Source of the DNA: an uncultured Bacteroides sp.
Lineage (GTDB): Bacteria; Bacteroidota; Bacteroidia; Bacteroidales; Bacteroidaceae
Direction: 5' to 3'
Assembly (NCBI GenBank): GCA_900552645.1
Contig: USAN01000002.1
Span: 1-64,000, forward strand
Length of the DNA stretch: 64,000 nt
The notes beneath the pieces are model-generated. The model did no database searches. It worked only from the letters and a program-made list of their open reading frames with translations, and was not told the DNA's origin. The position numbers and the translations under genes were made by a program. Each line of letters begins with the position of its first letter. Position 1 is the first letter of the stretch. Below are positions 42,819 to 51,796 of this stretch, piece by piece.

Positions 42819-44165
42819 TTAAACCCCCGTATAGTTGTGAGGAGTTATCATTCTGAGCTCTTTTTTTATTTCTTCACTTACATTTAAGGTATCAATAAAC
42901 TCTTTTATGGAGTTTTCATTAATTGACTGATTTGTTCTTGTCAATGCTTTCAAGGCTTCGTATGGGTTAGGATAACCTTCTCTTCTTAATATAGTCTGTA
43001 CTGCTTCTGCTACTACGCTCCAACAGTTATCTAAATCATTAAATATTACTTTTTCGTTCAGCAACAATTTGTTAAGTCCCTTAAGTGAACTTTGTATTGC
43101 TATTATTATGTGTCCAAAAGGAACACCTACATTACGCAATACGGTAGAATCTGTAAGGTCGCGCTGCAGGCGCGATATAGGCAATTTTGCCGACAGATGT
43201 TCTAGTATTGAATTTGCCATTCCAAGGTTTCCTTCTGCATTTTCAAAGTCAATAGGATTTACCTTGTGAGGCATAGCACTCGATCCTACTTCTCCTGCTT
43301 TAATTTTTTGTTTGAAGTATTCCATAGAGATATACTGCCAGAAGTCGCGGTTCATGTCAATCATGATGGTATTTATACGCTTCATGGCATCGAATATTGC
43401 ACTCAGGTTGTCATAGTTTGATATCTGAGTTGTATACTCTTCACGTTCCAATCCAAGTTTTTCGCTTACAAACTTATTGCCGAAAGCTTTCCAATCGAAT
43501 GAAGGATATGCTACATAATGAGCATTGTAGTTACCTGTAGCCCCACCAAACTTGGCAGTTATAGGCAACGACTTAAGCAATTCAAGCTGACGCTTCATAC
43601 GATAAGCAAATACCATTATCTCTTTTCCTAAACGGGTAGGCGAAGCCGGCTGACCATGAGTCTTTGCAAGCATTGGAATTGCAGCCCACTCTTCTGCATA
43701 TTCATTCAATTTTGCTATAAGCGACTCTATTTGAGGATAGTAAACTTCATCCAAGGCCTCTTTAATTGATAAAGGAATTGAAGTATTGTTTATATCCTGT
43801 GACGTAAGTCCAAAGTGGATAAATTCCTTATAGTGTTCAAGATTACCTATCTTGTCGAACTGTTCCTTTATAAAATATTCAACAGCCTTTACATCATGAT
43901 TTGTTACGCTCTCTATTTCTTTAATTCTCTGAGCATCATTTTCCGAGAAATTTTTATATATATTTCTTAGAGATTCGAACAAAGAAGAATCAAATCCCTC
44001 AAGCTGAGGAAGAGGTAATTCACATAATGTAATAAAATATTCTATTTCTACCTGTACGCGATATTTAATTAGTGCATATTCAGAGAAATAAGAGGACAAA
44101 GACTGTGCTTTTCCCCAGTATCTACCGTCTATTGGTGATATTGCCGTGAGTAAATCGAGCTCCAT
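42819..44165 (-). CDS. purB: adenylosuccinate lyase
   Basis: A 448-residue fumarase-superfamily enzyme acting twice in purine synthesis (SAICAR to AICAR; adenylosuccinate to AMP). Signature loop GSSAMPHKVNPIDFENAEG is intact, and TSQDINNTS and KTHGQPASPTRLGKE are conserved active-site stretches. Own promoter; follows the MATE gene in the same direction after a 77-nt gap. Confidence 0.96.
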   Translation of the reverse strand: MELDLLTAISPIDGRYWGKAQSLSSYFSEYALIKYRVQVEIEYFITLCELPLPQLEGFDSSLFESLRNIYKNFSENDAQRIKEIESVTNHDVKAVEYFIKEQFDKIGNLEHYKEFIHFGLTSQDINNTSIPLSIKEALDEVYYPQIESLIAKLNEYAEEWAAIPMLAKTHGQPASPTRLGKEIMVFAYRMKRQLELLKSLPITAKFGGATGNYNAHYVAYPSFDWKAFGNKFVSEKLGLEREEYTTQISNYDNLSAIFDAMKRINTIMIDMNRDFWQYISMEYFKQKIKAGEVGSSAMPHKVNPIDFENAEGNLGMANSILEHLSAKLPISRLQRDLTDSTVLRNVGVPFGHIIIAIQSSLKGLNKLLLNEKVIFNDLDNCWSVVAEAVQTILRREGYPNPYEALKALTRTNQSINENSIKEFIDTLNVSEEIKKELRMITPHNYTGV

Positions 44166-44193
44166 AATGTTAAATCAGATAATTATCAGGTTG

Positions 44194-44201
44194 CAAAAAT
44201 A
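44194..44201 (-). promoter_or_regulatory. promoter -7 element of purB
   Basis: TATTTTTG on the minus strand, 28 nt before the start. Confidence 0.5.
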
Positions 44202-44242
44202 ATTCTTTTTATTTACTTTAAGTCACAAAGTGCTAACAAAGT

Positions 44243-45589
44243 TTATCTTACAAAACTTTTTTTAGCCCATTTAAAACTATTCCATCTTTTTACAAATATC
44301 ATTCCGCGTATATTTTCATCTATAACAAATGCACACCACATTCCTATTAATCCCCATCCAAGGCTTATTCCAAAATAATATCCTAGTCCAACTGCTACTC
44401 CCCACTGTATTACCAATCCTACATAGAAAGGATAATTTACGTCGCCCGTGGCACGCAAAGCGTTCGTAGCATATATATTTATGGCACGTCCTATTTCAAG
44501 TAATATATCTATAAATAATATCGTAACTCCCAGTTTTATAATTTCATTATTATTGGTAAGAGTACTAAATATAGTATGTCCAAGCAAAGCCCATATACAT
44601 GAAAGTATAAGCGATACCATTATAGATATTCTCATCACGAACTTACCTAGCAGATATGCCGTCCTTATCTTTTTCTTCCCAACAAGATGTCCTATGCATA
44701 TTGCACCACCTTGTGCCATGGCTATGGCAAATAAATATACAAACATTACTATGTTTACTATATACGTACGTGTAGTAAGTGCTTCGGTACCAATAATATT
44801 TATAAAATATGTAATCACTACCTGCGAAAAGCTGTACGACATATTTTCGCCTGCCGAAGGTATACCTATTTTAAGAAGATTTTTCAACTCTACAGTTGGG
44901 AAAGGACGAAAGTATTTTACAGGAAATGAGGGAATATATTTCCTGAAAAGAATTACAAATAGTATTATCATTGCTACACCTCGGGCAATGGCTGTAGATA
45001 CAGCAGCTCCCTCTACTCCCATTTCGGGCATTCCAAACTTACCGAATATAAGCGTATAGTTGCCTATTATATTAAGTATATTCACTACTACTGTAACCAT
45101 CATTGGATAAATCGCCTTGTTGGCACTTCTAAGTGAAGCCGATATAGTAAGAGATATGGCTTGAAAGAAAGCAAATGCACCTACTATCTTCATGTAATCT
45201 ACCCCATAGTCCATAAGTTCTTTTCTGAGTCCCATTATATTGAGCAGAAACTCAGCTCCGAAATGAAGTCCCGCACTTACCAATAATCCAAAAACAACAT
45301 TTACTATAAGTGACACTCCTACTACCTGTATAACTTTATCGTGCAATTTTGCACCCAGATACTGCGAGCATAGTACAGATGTACCCATATTTATAACTTC
45401 AAATATAAGGAATGTAAACATTATAAGCTGGTTTACCACTCCTACTGCCGCTACACTATTGTCGGAATACTGACTAAGCATTACAGTATCGACTGCACCA
45501 AGCATCATTATAAGTAATGTTTCAATAAAAATAGGAATTGCAAGACGTGCAAGATCTTTTTTAAGTGGAGAAGTTATAAATCTTTTCAC
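44243..45589 (-). CDS. MATE family efflux transporter
   Basis: A 448-residue inner-membrane Na+/H+-coupled drug/metabolite exporter, about 12 helices in two homologous halves. The DTVMLSQYSDNSVAAVGVVNQ segment near 33-53 and its counterpart in the second half are typical MATE/NorM features. Substrate unknown. Confidence 0.9.
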   Translation of the reverse strand: MKRFITSPLKKDLARLAIPIFIETLLIMMLGAVDTVMLSQYSDNSVAAVGVVNQLIMFTFLIFEVINMGTSVLCSQYLGAKLHDKVIQVVGVSLIVNVVFGLLVSAGLHFGAEFLLNIMGLRKELMDYGVDYMKIVGAFAFFQAISLTISASLRSANKAIYPMMVTVVVNILNIIGNYTLIFGKFGMPEMGVEGAAVSTAIARGVAMIILFVILFRKYIPSFPVKYFRPFPTVELKNLLKIGIPSAGENMSYSFSQVVITYFINIIGTEALTTRTYIVNIVMFVYLFAIAMAQGGAICIGHLVGKKKIRTAYLLGKFVMRISIMVSLILSCIWALLGHTIFSTLTNNNEIIKLGVTILFIDILLEIGRAINIYATNALRATGDVNYPFYVGLVIQWGVAVGLGYYFGISLGWGLIGMWCAFVIDENIRGMIFVKRWNSFKWAKKSFVR

Positions 45590-45617
45590 AAGGATTATTT
45601 AATATGTTTTCGGAATG

Positions 45618-45625
45618 CAAAGGTA
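45618..45625 (-). promoter_or_regulatory. promoter -7 element of the MATE gene
   Basis: TACCTTTG on the minus strand, 28 nt before the start. Confidence 0.55.
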
Positions 45626-45705
45626 CAACCTTTTTATTTTCAATAAGGTTGACATATATCAAGTAATATTAGAATATTCTTAATAATAACATACTACTGA
45701 CTCAT

Positions 45706-45953
45706 TTATAATCTATGTATCACATAATTTTCATGAACAATTATTTTTTCATATACCCACCCCGTCCCTGTTTCTCCTGTCCAAGCATAGATGCTTATTT
45801 GGTCGTCTTTCTTAAAATCTGTAGCTGTTGCACGAGTTGGCGAAGCTATCCCTCATCTACACTGATATATTTGAATGGATTCACAACAATGGTATCTTCA
45901 TTATTGCAACAAGAAGTAAAAGCAAGTGTTGTGACCAATGCGGACATCATCAT
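45706..45953 (-). pseudogene. degraded 5' fragment of a fimbrillin-like lipoprotein gene
   Basis: From ATG 45953 the minus strand reads MMMSALVTTLAFTSCCNNED, a lipoprotein signal with lipobox FTSC, to VDEG and a TAG after 35 codons. A +1 shift continues without stop as IASPTRATATDFKKDDQISI then YAWTGETGTGWVYEKIIVHE, a pattern (SRATAT.F...D.I.IYAW) typical of the N-terminal domain of Bacteroidetes fimbrillin-family proteins, and ends at a TAA at 45706. So one frameshift and loss of the whole remainder (about 250 residues or more). Confidence 0.7.
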
Positions 45954-46036
45954 TAAATTCTTTCTAATTTTTAAAATATTTAAATTAGTAAATAATATAT
46001 AATCAGTATATTTTATTCTTTATTTATCGGGATTAA

Positions 46037-46192
46037 TTATTTGCCGTAATCCGTAAGAGGCTCTACGAAATCATTAGTGCAGAAAACTTATTTCGCTAGA
46101 AGCTTCTACACCATTCTGCAAACTATCAGCCTATTTGGCAAAAGTAACTTCAAACGCAATTAAAAAGAGAACCCACACAACCTGTATACCAT
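46037..46192 (-). pseudogene. possible 3' remnant of a second degraded gene
   Basis: On the minus strand the frames read IAFEVTFAK, stop, ADSLQNGVEASSEIS, then after a shift NDFVEPLTDYGK and a TAA at 46037-46039. The protein-like composition across broken frames suggests the C-terminal end of a decayed gene lying just upstream of the fimbrillin-like fragment. Family not identified; chance cannot be excluded. Confidence 0.35.
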
Positions 46193-46340
46193 CAATTTGC
46201 GTTATAATAATTATAAATCTTTGCATGTAATTCTTAAACTGCAAACTTAACAAAAAAATCAAAAACAAGGTAAAAGATAGTAAATACCGGATTGAAAACA
46301 GTACAAATAGTGGACATTTCCCAATATTTATCTGTCCTAC
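46193..46340. other. non-coding gap before the direct repeats
   Basis: AT-rich sequence between the gene remnant and the 51-bp repeats. Nothing specific is recognised. Confidence 0.4.
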
Positions 46341-46459
46341 ATATTCAATCTAAAGTAATTATTATAAAAAAGACTTATTTATCGATCTCATATATTCAAC
46401 TTAAAGTAATCATTATAAAAAAAAGCCTATTTATTAGTCTAATCCATTCAATTTAGTCC
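46341..46459. repeat. 51-bp direct repeats before the AraC-type regulator
   Basis: Copy A 46341-46391 and copy B 46392-46444 share ATATTCAA..TAAAGTAAT.ATTATAAAA and the following AGnCTTATTTAT-like part; a truncated third copy, CATTCAATTTAGTCC, spans 46445-46459. They end about 85 nt before the favoured regulator start and could be binding sites for it. Confidence 0.75.
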
Positions 46460-46528
46460 AATATTTTCAATTAAATACATGAAAAGAATTTGTAATAGAA
46501 ATTTAACTTACACATTTAGCTATTTTTT

Positions 46529-46536
46529 TATCTTTG
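46529..46536 (+). promoter_or_regulatory. possible promoter -7 element of the AraC-type gene
   Basis: TATCTTTG only 8 nt before ATG 46545. If real, the mRNA is nearly leaderless and the upstream ATG at 46479 is not used; if a chance match, 46479 could be the start. Confidence 0.4.
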
Positions 46537-46544
46537 CATTAATT

Positions 46545-47705
46545 ATGGAATTATTATATTTTGCTACAATTTATGCAGCTGCAACTGTATGTATAATAAC
46601 ATCTTTGCTTATCTTTTTACGAAGAGAAGAAGGTGATAGATCTCGCACCATATTAGCCATCATTATATTATTTTCCGTAGCCAACTACATTACTCATTTT
46701 TTATACATATATCAAGAAGAAATACCTGAAAGAGTTACCTCCGTGAATATGCTATTGATAGCAATCTTTATGGTTACATCTTATATTGCGTATCCTATTG
46801 AAGTAATTTCACCAGGTTATCTTAATATTAAACGGGTTATAAATCTATACATCCCATTACTGTTACTGGCAGCAATAACTATTATTGCTAATTTATGCGG
46901 TATTGAATTCACAGAATATAACACATTGCCTGAAATGCTACCTAATATTACCCATTTCGAAGTATGGTTTCGTATTGTATTGGTATTCTTACTTTTCACT
47001 CCGGTAATAATAATCTTCATTATTCCACATACCAGAATATTTAATAATACTGATAAAGTATGGATGAGGAAGTTCTTAATTCTTTTTATTATCAATACAA
47101 TTGCTTACCTCATGGTACTAATATTTTCATCAAAAGAGGTTATAATCAAAATTATATATTACTGTATAAACGTAGCATGTATTGTAACAATATCATATAT
47201 GGAAGTTTTTGAACGATTAATCCGAAAGCCGAACATAGTTGAAAATAATAAAGAAATATCATTTATCAATAAACCATCCATAGAGGTAGTAAACGCAGAA
47301 AATATATCTACAAGCAATAAAAACAGAATACTTGAAGAGGATGAGGATATAGAACCGGCAGACAATAATACAATAGAATCTCTATCAGATAAGATAGTCA
47401 ATTATATTCACCTAAAACGTTCATGGGAAGATCCTGATATAACAGCTATGCAGCTTTACATTGATTTAAAAACCAACCGCACTACATTTGGCAAAGCAAT
47501 TAAAAATATTGGCTATGATAATTTTGCCATTTACATCAATACTCTTAGAGTTAATGACTTTATTGAACGAATTAATTCAGGAAAATATACATCATACTTA
47601 GAAACATTTTACGATGTAGGATTTCGTTCCCGATCTTCAGCATTCCGTAATTTCAAGCTAATAACAGGAGAAACTCCTTCTGAGTATTTTCAAAACAGAC
47701 AATAG
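46545..47705 (+). CDS. membrane-anchored AraC-family transcriptional regulator
   Basis: A 386-residue protein (408 if begun at 46479). The N-terminal half has about six or seven membrane helices with short loops; an acidic cytoplasmic linker (EDEDIEPADNN) follows; the last ~100 residues form an AraC-type helix-turn-helix domain (ITAMQLYIDLKTNRTTFGKA, then FYDVGFRSRSSAFRNFKLITGETPSEY). This TM-AraC layout is frequent in Bacteroidetes. The divergent neighbour is a decayed fimbrillin-like gene, so its original target may be gone. Signal sensed is unknown. Confidence 0.82.
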   Translation: MELLYFATIYAAATVCIITSLLIFLRREEGDRSRTILAIIILFSVANYITHFLYIYQEEIPERVTSVNMLLIAIFMVTSYIAYPIEVISPGYLNIKRVINLYIPLLLLAAITIIANLCGIEFTEYNTLPEMLPNITHFEVWFRIVLVFLLFTPVIIIFIIPHTRIFNNTDKVWMRKFLILFIINTIAYLMVLIFSSKEVIIKIIYYCINVACIVTISYMEVFERLIRKPNIVENNKEISFINKPSIEVVNAENISTSNKNRILEEDEDIEPADNNTIESLSDKIVNYIHLKRSWEDPDITAMQLYIDLKTNRTTFGKAIKNIGYDNFAIYINTLRVNDFIERINSGKYTSYLETFYDVGFRSRSSAFRNFKLITGETPSEYFQNRQ

Positions 47706-47749
47706 TCTGCACTTTATTGGTAGGTAAACAACCATAAGTAAACTACAAG

Positions 47750-47846
47750 TATTTAATCGGCTCATATTAATGAAACGATCGTCGCACAGTAGTGAGACGA
47801 TCGTTCTATTATAGTGAGACAATCGCCTCATATATATGAGACGATA
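47750..47846. repeat. 22-bp-period repeat array
   Basis: GARACRATCG-type words begin at 47772, 47794, 47816 and 47838, exactly 22 bp apart; a more diverged unit starts at 47750 (its AATCGGCTCATAT matches AATCGCCTCATAT of the unit at 47816). Units 47772 and 47794 also form a perfect 10-bp hairpin (AACGATCGTC/GACGATCGTT). It lies between the regulator and the phosphatase promoter. The remaining bases of 47706-48014 are AT-rich and unremarkable. Confidence 0.85.
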
Positions 47847-47972
47847 ATTTGGTCTTTCTTGTGATTATGACTATTATGTGATATAGAGATCTATTCTTAA
47901 CAAGAACCAACTAAAACAATACTCTCAAAAACAACAAAAAATATAATACTCGTTTTTTAGAAAAAAAAGATT

Positions 47973-47980
47973 TATTTTTG
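47973..47980 (+). promoter_or_regulatory. promoter -7 element of the alkaline phosphatase gene
   Basis: TATTTTTG, 34 nt before the start and 126 nt after the last 22-bp repeat word. Confidence 0.5.
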
Positions 47981-48014
47981 TCACACTTAACTATCAACTT
48001 ATAAATAATAAGAC

Positions 48015-49439
48015 ATGAAAAAAATTTCACTGATTATCAGTTTCTTATTCCTTATAACCCTATGTATATCTGCACAGAAAGCTAAATATGTTTTCTATTT
48101 CATAGGCGATGGAATGGGAGTTAATCAAGTTCTGGGAACAGAGATGTACAACTCGGAACTAAAAGGAGAAATAGGAGTTACACCTCTATTGTTTACTCAG
48201 TTTCCATATGCAACAACTGCAACAACCTACTCTGCAACAAACGGTGTTACCGATTCGGCGGCAGCGGGTACTGCACTGGCTACTTCAAGCAAGACTAAGA
48301 ATGGAGCATTAGGTGTAAAGAAAGACCTTACAACCCCTGTAAACAGCATAGCAGTTATGGCAAAGGAAAAAGGCAACAAAGTAGGAATAACAACAAGTGT
48401 AAGCGTAGACCATGCTACTCCTGCTGCATTTTATGCACATCAGGGCGCCAGAAGCAGCTATTATAATATCGGACTGGATCTTATAAAGGCCGGATTCGAT
48501 TTCTATGCAGGATCTGATTTTCTTGACCCTACCAATAAAAAGGCTACCGACAAAAAATATACAGATCTTTATACTCTTTCAAAAAAAGACGGATATGTAA
48601 TAGCACGCGGATACAGTGATTTTGAGAATAAAGTGGCAAATGCAGGTAAGATGATCATGCTTCAACCAGAAAATGCTACAGATATATCTTCATTACCTTA
48701 TGCAATAGACAGAAAGGCTGCCGACATGAAGCTTGCCGAAATAACCAAGGCTGCAGTAAAGTTCCTTACAAAAGATAATAAGAAAGGATTTTTCCTTATG
48801 GTAGAGGGTGGAAAGATAGACTGGGCATGTCATAGCAATGACGCAGCAACAGTATTCAATGAAGTAATGGATATGGATGATGCAATTAAAGTTGCATACG
48901 AATTCTACAAGAAACATCCTGAAGAAACCCTTATAGTAGTAACAGCCGATCATGAAACCGGAGGAATAGTATTGGGAAAAGGCCCTTACAATTTAAATTT
49001 AAAAGCTCTGCAATCACAGAAGGTGAGCGAAAGTGGATACACTACAATCATTAACAACATCCGTAAAAAGCATAACAATAAAGTATCCTGGGATATGATA
49101 AAAGAATCACTTAAGGAGAATTTTGGATTCTGGGATACCATAAAGCTTGATTCACTTCAGGAAAGACGACTGATGAATGTATATGATAAAACATTCAACA
49201 ATCAGCCTGTAGCTTTAAGTCAGAGTGAATACCAAAAAGATGAACCTCTGGCAAATGAAGCAAAGAAGATAATGGATGAAATTGCTATGGTAGGATGGAC
49301 CAGTGGCGGCCACTCGGCAGGATATACTCCTGTATTTGCAATAGGTGCCGGAGCCGAACTATTTACCGGAAGAATGGACAACACTCAGATTCCTGAAAGA
49401 ATTGCCAAGGCAGCAGGATACACTACTCAATCAAAATAA
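48015..49439 (+). CDS. alkaline phosphatase
   Basis: A 474-residue exported metallophosphatase (signal MKKISLIISFLFLITLCISA). PhoA-superfamily motifs: FIGDGMG with metal ligand D32, DSAAAGTALAT with nucleophile Ser81, VEGGKIDWACHSND, ADHETGG and SGGHSAGYTP. Releases phosphate from organic esters in the periplasm. Its 3' end overlaps the converging HhH gene by 13 nt. No pst/pho genes nearby; the repeat array upstream may be its control region. Confidence 0.93.
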   Translation: MKKISLIISFLFLITLCISAQKAKYVFYFIGDGMGVNQVLGTEMYNSELKGEIGVTPLLFTQFPYATTATTYSATNGVTDSAAAGTALATSSKTKNGALGVKKDLTTPVNSIAVMAKEKGNKVGITTSVSVDHATPAAFYAHQGARSSYYNIGLDLIKAGFDFYAGSDFLDPTNKKATDKKYTDLYTLSKKDGYVIARGYSDFENKVANAGKMIMLQPENATDISSLPYAIDRKAADMKLAEITKAAVKFLTKDNKKGFFLMVEGGKIDWACHSNDAATVFNEVMDMDDAIKVAYEFYKKHPEETLIVVTADHETGGIVLGKGPYNLNLKALQSQKVSESGYTTIINNIRKKHNNKVSWDMIKESLKENFGFWDTIKLDSLQERRLMNVYDKTFNNQPVALSQSEYQKDEPLANEAKKIMDEIAMVGWTSGGHSAGYTPVFAIGAGAELFTGRMDNTQIPERIAKAAGYTTQSK

Positions 49440-50326
49440 AGATAATGAGATAATCGTTCTAAATCTTTCTCGGTAAACTCTTCATAAAGGGATAGCTGAG
49501 AAAGATTTTTTATTTTACCACGTTTTCGTCTATACTCTATTATAACTTTTGCCTGATAAAAGTTTATGTAAGGATGGTTACGAAGCTTATCGAGCGATGC
49601 CTTGTTAGCATTTACCTTCTGCAATATTGGAGACTCTACTTTAAACCATCGCATTAATTCATTTTTTATATACTCTATTTCACTTAACTGTTCTACTTTA
49701 TAGAACCCACCTACTTTATCTCTATATCCTACAATCATGCGAGCTATTCCTATACCTATTCCTGGTATTTTCTTCAATTCGGTTGTATCTGCCGTATTTA
49801 GTTCTACAAGAGTGCCCTCGGGATATTTAAATATAAAAGCAGTATCTCGCTTTATAGTATCACTATTCATATTATTTCTTTTCAGAAACCTGTCGGCTAT
49901 AATAATATAAGGTTCAAGGGTGTTGAATATATTCTCTTTCATACCATATACCTTTGAAAAAGACTCGGGAGACGAGAACTTTCCTCCCGCCTCCCGATAT
50001 TTCAGAATATTGGATGCCACGTAATATGGCAATCCAAGTTTTATAAATTGTAATGAATCGGCTGTATTAGGATCAAAATTTTCCAATACAGGTTTTACCT
50101 TTTCTACTCTGTTATATTCATGCTTTTTCTTATTTTTCTCCTTATTCTTCAAACTTGCCAGAAACTCTTCTATTCTATCCTTATCATCTAGACTATATCC
50201 ATCATCCTCTCTATTATTATTGAATGCCCCCCATGCCCATATAACACAACCTATAAAAGATAGTGCAGCAAAGAACAGCAGTACTCGTCTTTCTCGTTTT
50301 GTATAGAAGAAGAAGTCTTTGAACAT
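49427..50326 (-). CDS. helix-hairpin-helix (ComEA-like) membrane protein
   Basis: A 299-residue protein with an N-terminal membrane anchor (about 16-33, VLLFFAALSFIGCVIWAW) and three ComEA-like HhH modules (FDPNTADSLQFIKLGLP; ELNTADTTELKKIPGIGIGIAR; VNANKASLDKLRNHPYI). ComEA binds incoming DNA during transformation; the triple module here is usual in Bacteroidetes but whether it serves DNA uptake or secretion is unknown. Ten nt after the NSS transporter gene, same direction. Confidence 0.82.
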   Translation of the reverse strand: MFKDFFFYTKRERRVLLFFAALSFIGCVIWAWGAFNNNREDDGYSLDDKDRIEEFLASLKNKEKNKKKHEYNRVEKVKPVLENFDPNTADSLQFIKLGLPYYVASNILKYREAGGKFSSPESFSKVYGMKENIFNTLEPYIIIADRFLKRNNMNSDTIKRDTAFIFKYPEGTLVELNTADTTELKKIPGIGIGIARMIVGYRDKVGGFYKVEQLSEIEYIKNELMRWFKVESPILQKVNANKASLDKLRNHPYINFYQAKVIIEYRRKRGKIKNLSQLSLYEEFTEKDLERLSHYLYFD

Positions 50327-50336
50327 AAATTCTGTT

Positions 50337-51704
50337 TTAGATAAGTCCCAATTCCTTTATAAAGATAATTCCGATAGCCAAAGGAGCTACATACCTAAGA
50401 ATAAAAATGTAGAACCCAAAGAACCATACCTTCAATTTGCCATGATTGGTTACCTCATTGAAAGAGACAGACTTCTTTAAATACCATCCTACAAAGATAG
50501 ATATTAACATACCACCCAATGGAAGCATTATTTTTGCTGTAACAAAGTCGAAAAGATCGAAAAATCCTTTTCCAAACAGTGTATATTCCTGCATTACACC
50601 TAGTGAAAGAGATGATATAATACCTATAAGAATACATCCGCCAGTTACAATCTTTGCAGCCTTACCTCTAGAAAAGTTAAACTTTTCATGAAGAAAAGCC
50701 GTCGATACTTCGTGCATTGAAATAGTAGATGTCAAAGCAGCCAGCGCAAGCAATATATAAAACGCTACCGAAAATATATATGCCAATACAGGAATCCCTG
50801 CAAATGCTTGTTGAAATACATTAGGCAATGTAATAAATATAAGCGACGGACCAGCATCCGGTTGGATACCAACCGAAAAGGCAGCCGGGAAAATGATTAC
50901 ACCACCAAGAATTGCAACGAAAGTATCGATTGCAGCTACACTTACAGCAGTATTGCCCAACTTAGTATCCTTTCCAAAATAAGATGCATATGTAGAAAGA
51001 CATCCCATACCAAGACTCAGCGAAAAGAATGCCTGTCCCAAAGCTCCAAGGAAAACATCTCCTGTAACCTTACTAAAATCAGGCTTGAACAAAAACTCAA
51101 GTCCCTTTTCGGCATTTGGGAGTGTCATTGAACATATTGCAAGTACCACTATAAGAACAAAAAGAACCGGCATCATAATCTTAGATGATTTCTCAATTCC
51201 ATTCTTTACACCTTTTGTTATGATGAAATGTGTAAGCAATATAAATATAACCAACCATATAAGCGGTCTCCAAGGATCCTGCGAGAAATTTTGGAATGCA
51301 ACTACAAAGTCTTCTGGACGCTTGTCTGCAAATCCATTCATACCAGCCTCGAGAATATACTCCAGGGTCCATCCTGCCACAACAGAATAGTAACCTAATA
51401 TAAGGAAACCGGCCAATACACCCATATATCCTACCCATTTCCATTTAGTACCGGGCGCCAATACCGAAAACGACTTACCTGTACTAGCCCGCGAACTTCG
51501 TCCTACAGTAAATTCTGCAATCATAATAGGCAACCCCAATATAATTACGCAAGCTAGATATATTATAATAAAAGCCGCTCCTCCATGATTACCGGTCTCG
51601 TAAGGAAATCTCCAAATGTTTCCAAGTCCTACTGCCGATCCGGCTGCTGCCAGTATTCCTCCAAGCTTACTACCAAACCCTACTCTTCCTTCATTTAACT
51701 CCAT
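50337..51704 (-). CDS. sodium-dependent transporter (NSS/SNF family)
   Basis: A 455-residue LeuT-fold symporter, 11-12 helices. Helix 1 signature SKLGGILAAAGSAVGLGNIWRFPY is split around the Na+ sites; FFSLSLGMGCLSTYASYF is helix 6. Carries amino acids or related amines with sodium; substrate not deducible. Starts an operon with the HhH gene. Confidence 0.9.
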   Translation of the reverse strand: MELNEGRVGFGSKLGGILAAAGSAVGLGNIWRFPYETGNHGGAAFIIIYLACVIILGLPIMIAEFTVGRSSRASTGKSFSVLAPGTKWKWVGYMGVLAGFLILGYYSVVAGWTLEYILEAGMNGFADKRPEDFVVAFQNFSQDPWRPLIWLVIFILLTHFIITKGVKNGIEKSSKIMMPVLFVLIVVLAICSMTLPNAEKGLEFLFKPDFSKVTGDVFLGALGQAFFSLSLGMGCLSTYASYFGKDTKLGNTAVSVAAIDTFVAILGGVIIFPAAFSVGIQPDAGPSLIFITLPNVFQQAFAGIPVLAYIFSVAFYILLALAALTSTISMHEVSTAFLHEKFNFSRGKAAKIVTGGCILIGIISSLSLGVMQEYTLFGKGFFDLFDFVTAKIMLPLGGMLISIFVGWYLKKSVSFNEVTNHGKLKVWFFGFYIFILRYVAPLAIGIIFIKELGLI

Positions 51705-51743
51705 AAAAATATCAATTTACTATAAATACCTTCATTTTTTCTG

Positions 51744-51751
51744 CAAATGTA
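51744..51751 (-). promoter_or_regulatory. promoter -7 element of the NSS transporter gene
   Basis: TACATTTG on the minus strand, 39 nt before the start; divergent to the vanZ promoter 12 nt away. Confidence 0.5.
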
Positions 51752-51763
51752 ATACAATTATAG

Positions 51764-51771
51764 TATTTTTG
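51764..51771 (+). promoter_or_regulatory. promoter -7 element of the VanZ-like gene
   Basis: TATTTTTG, 25 nt before the start. Confidence 0.5.
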
Positions 51772-51796
51772 CATCAGATAATCATTATTTTAGACT

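Noticed and set aside
44448..45059. 203-codon open frame on the plus strand
   Set aside because: It lies wholly antisense to the MATE transporter gene, whose frame encodes clear membrane helices; the antisense product has no recognisable features.
45715..46002. 95-codon plus-strand frame in the gap after the MATE gene
   Set aside because: The opposite strand carries a recognisable lipoprotein signal and fimbrillin-like pattern, so this frame is a shadow of the decayed gene.
47750..47846. CRISPR-like array
   Set aside because: The unit is only about 10 conserved bases with 12-bp variable parts, five units and no cas genes; it fits an operator array, not CRISPR.
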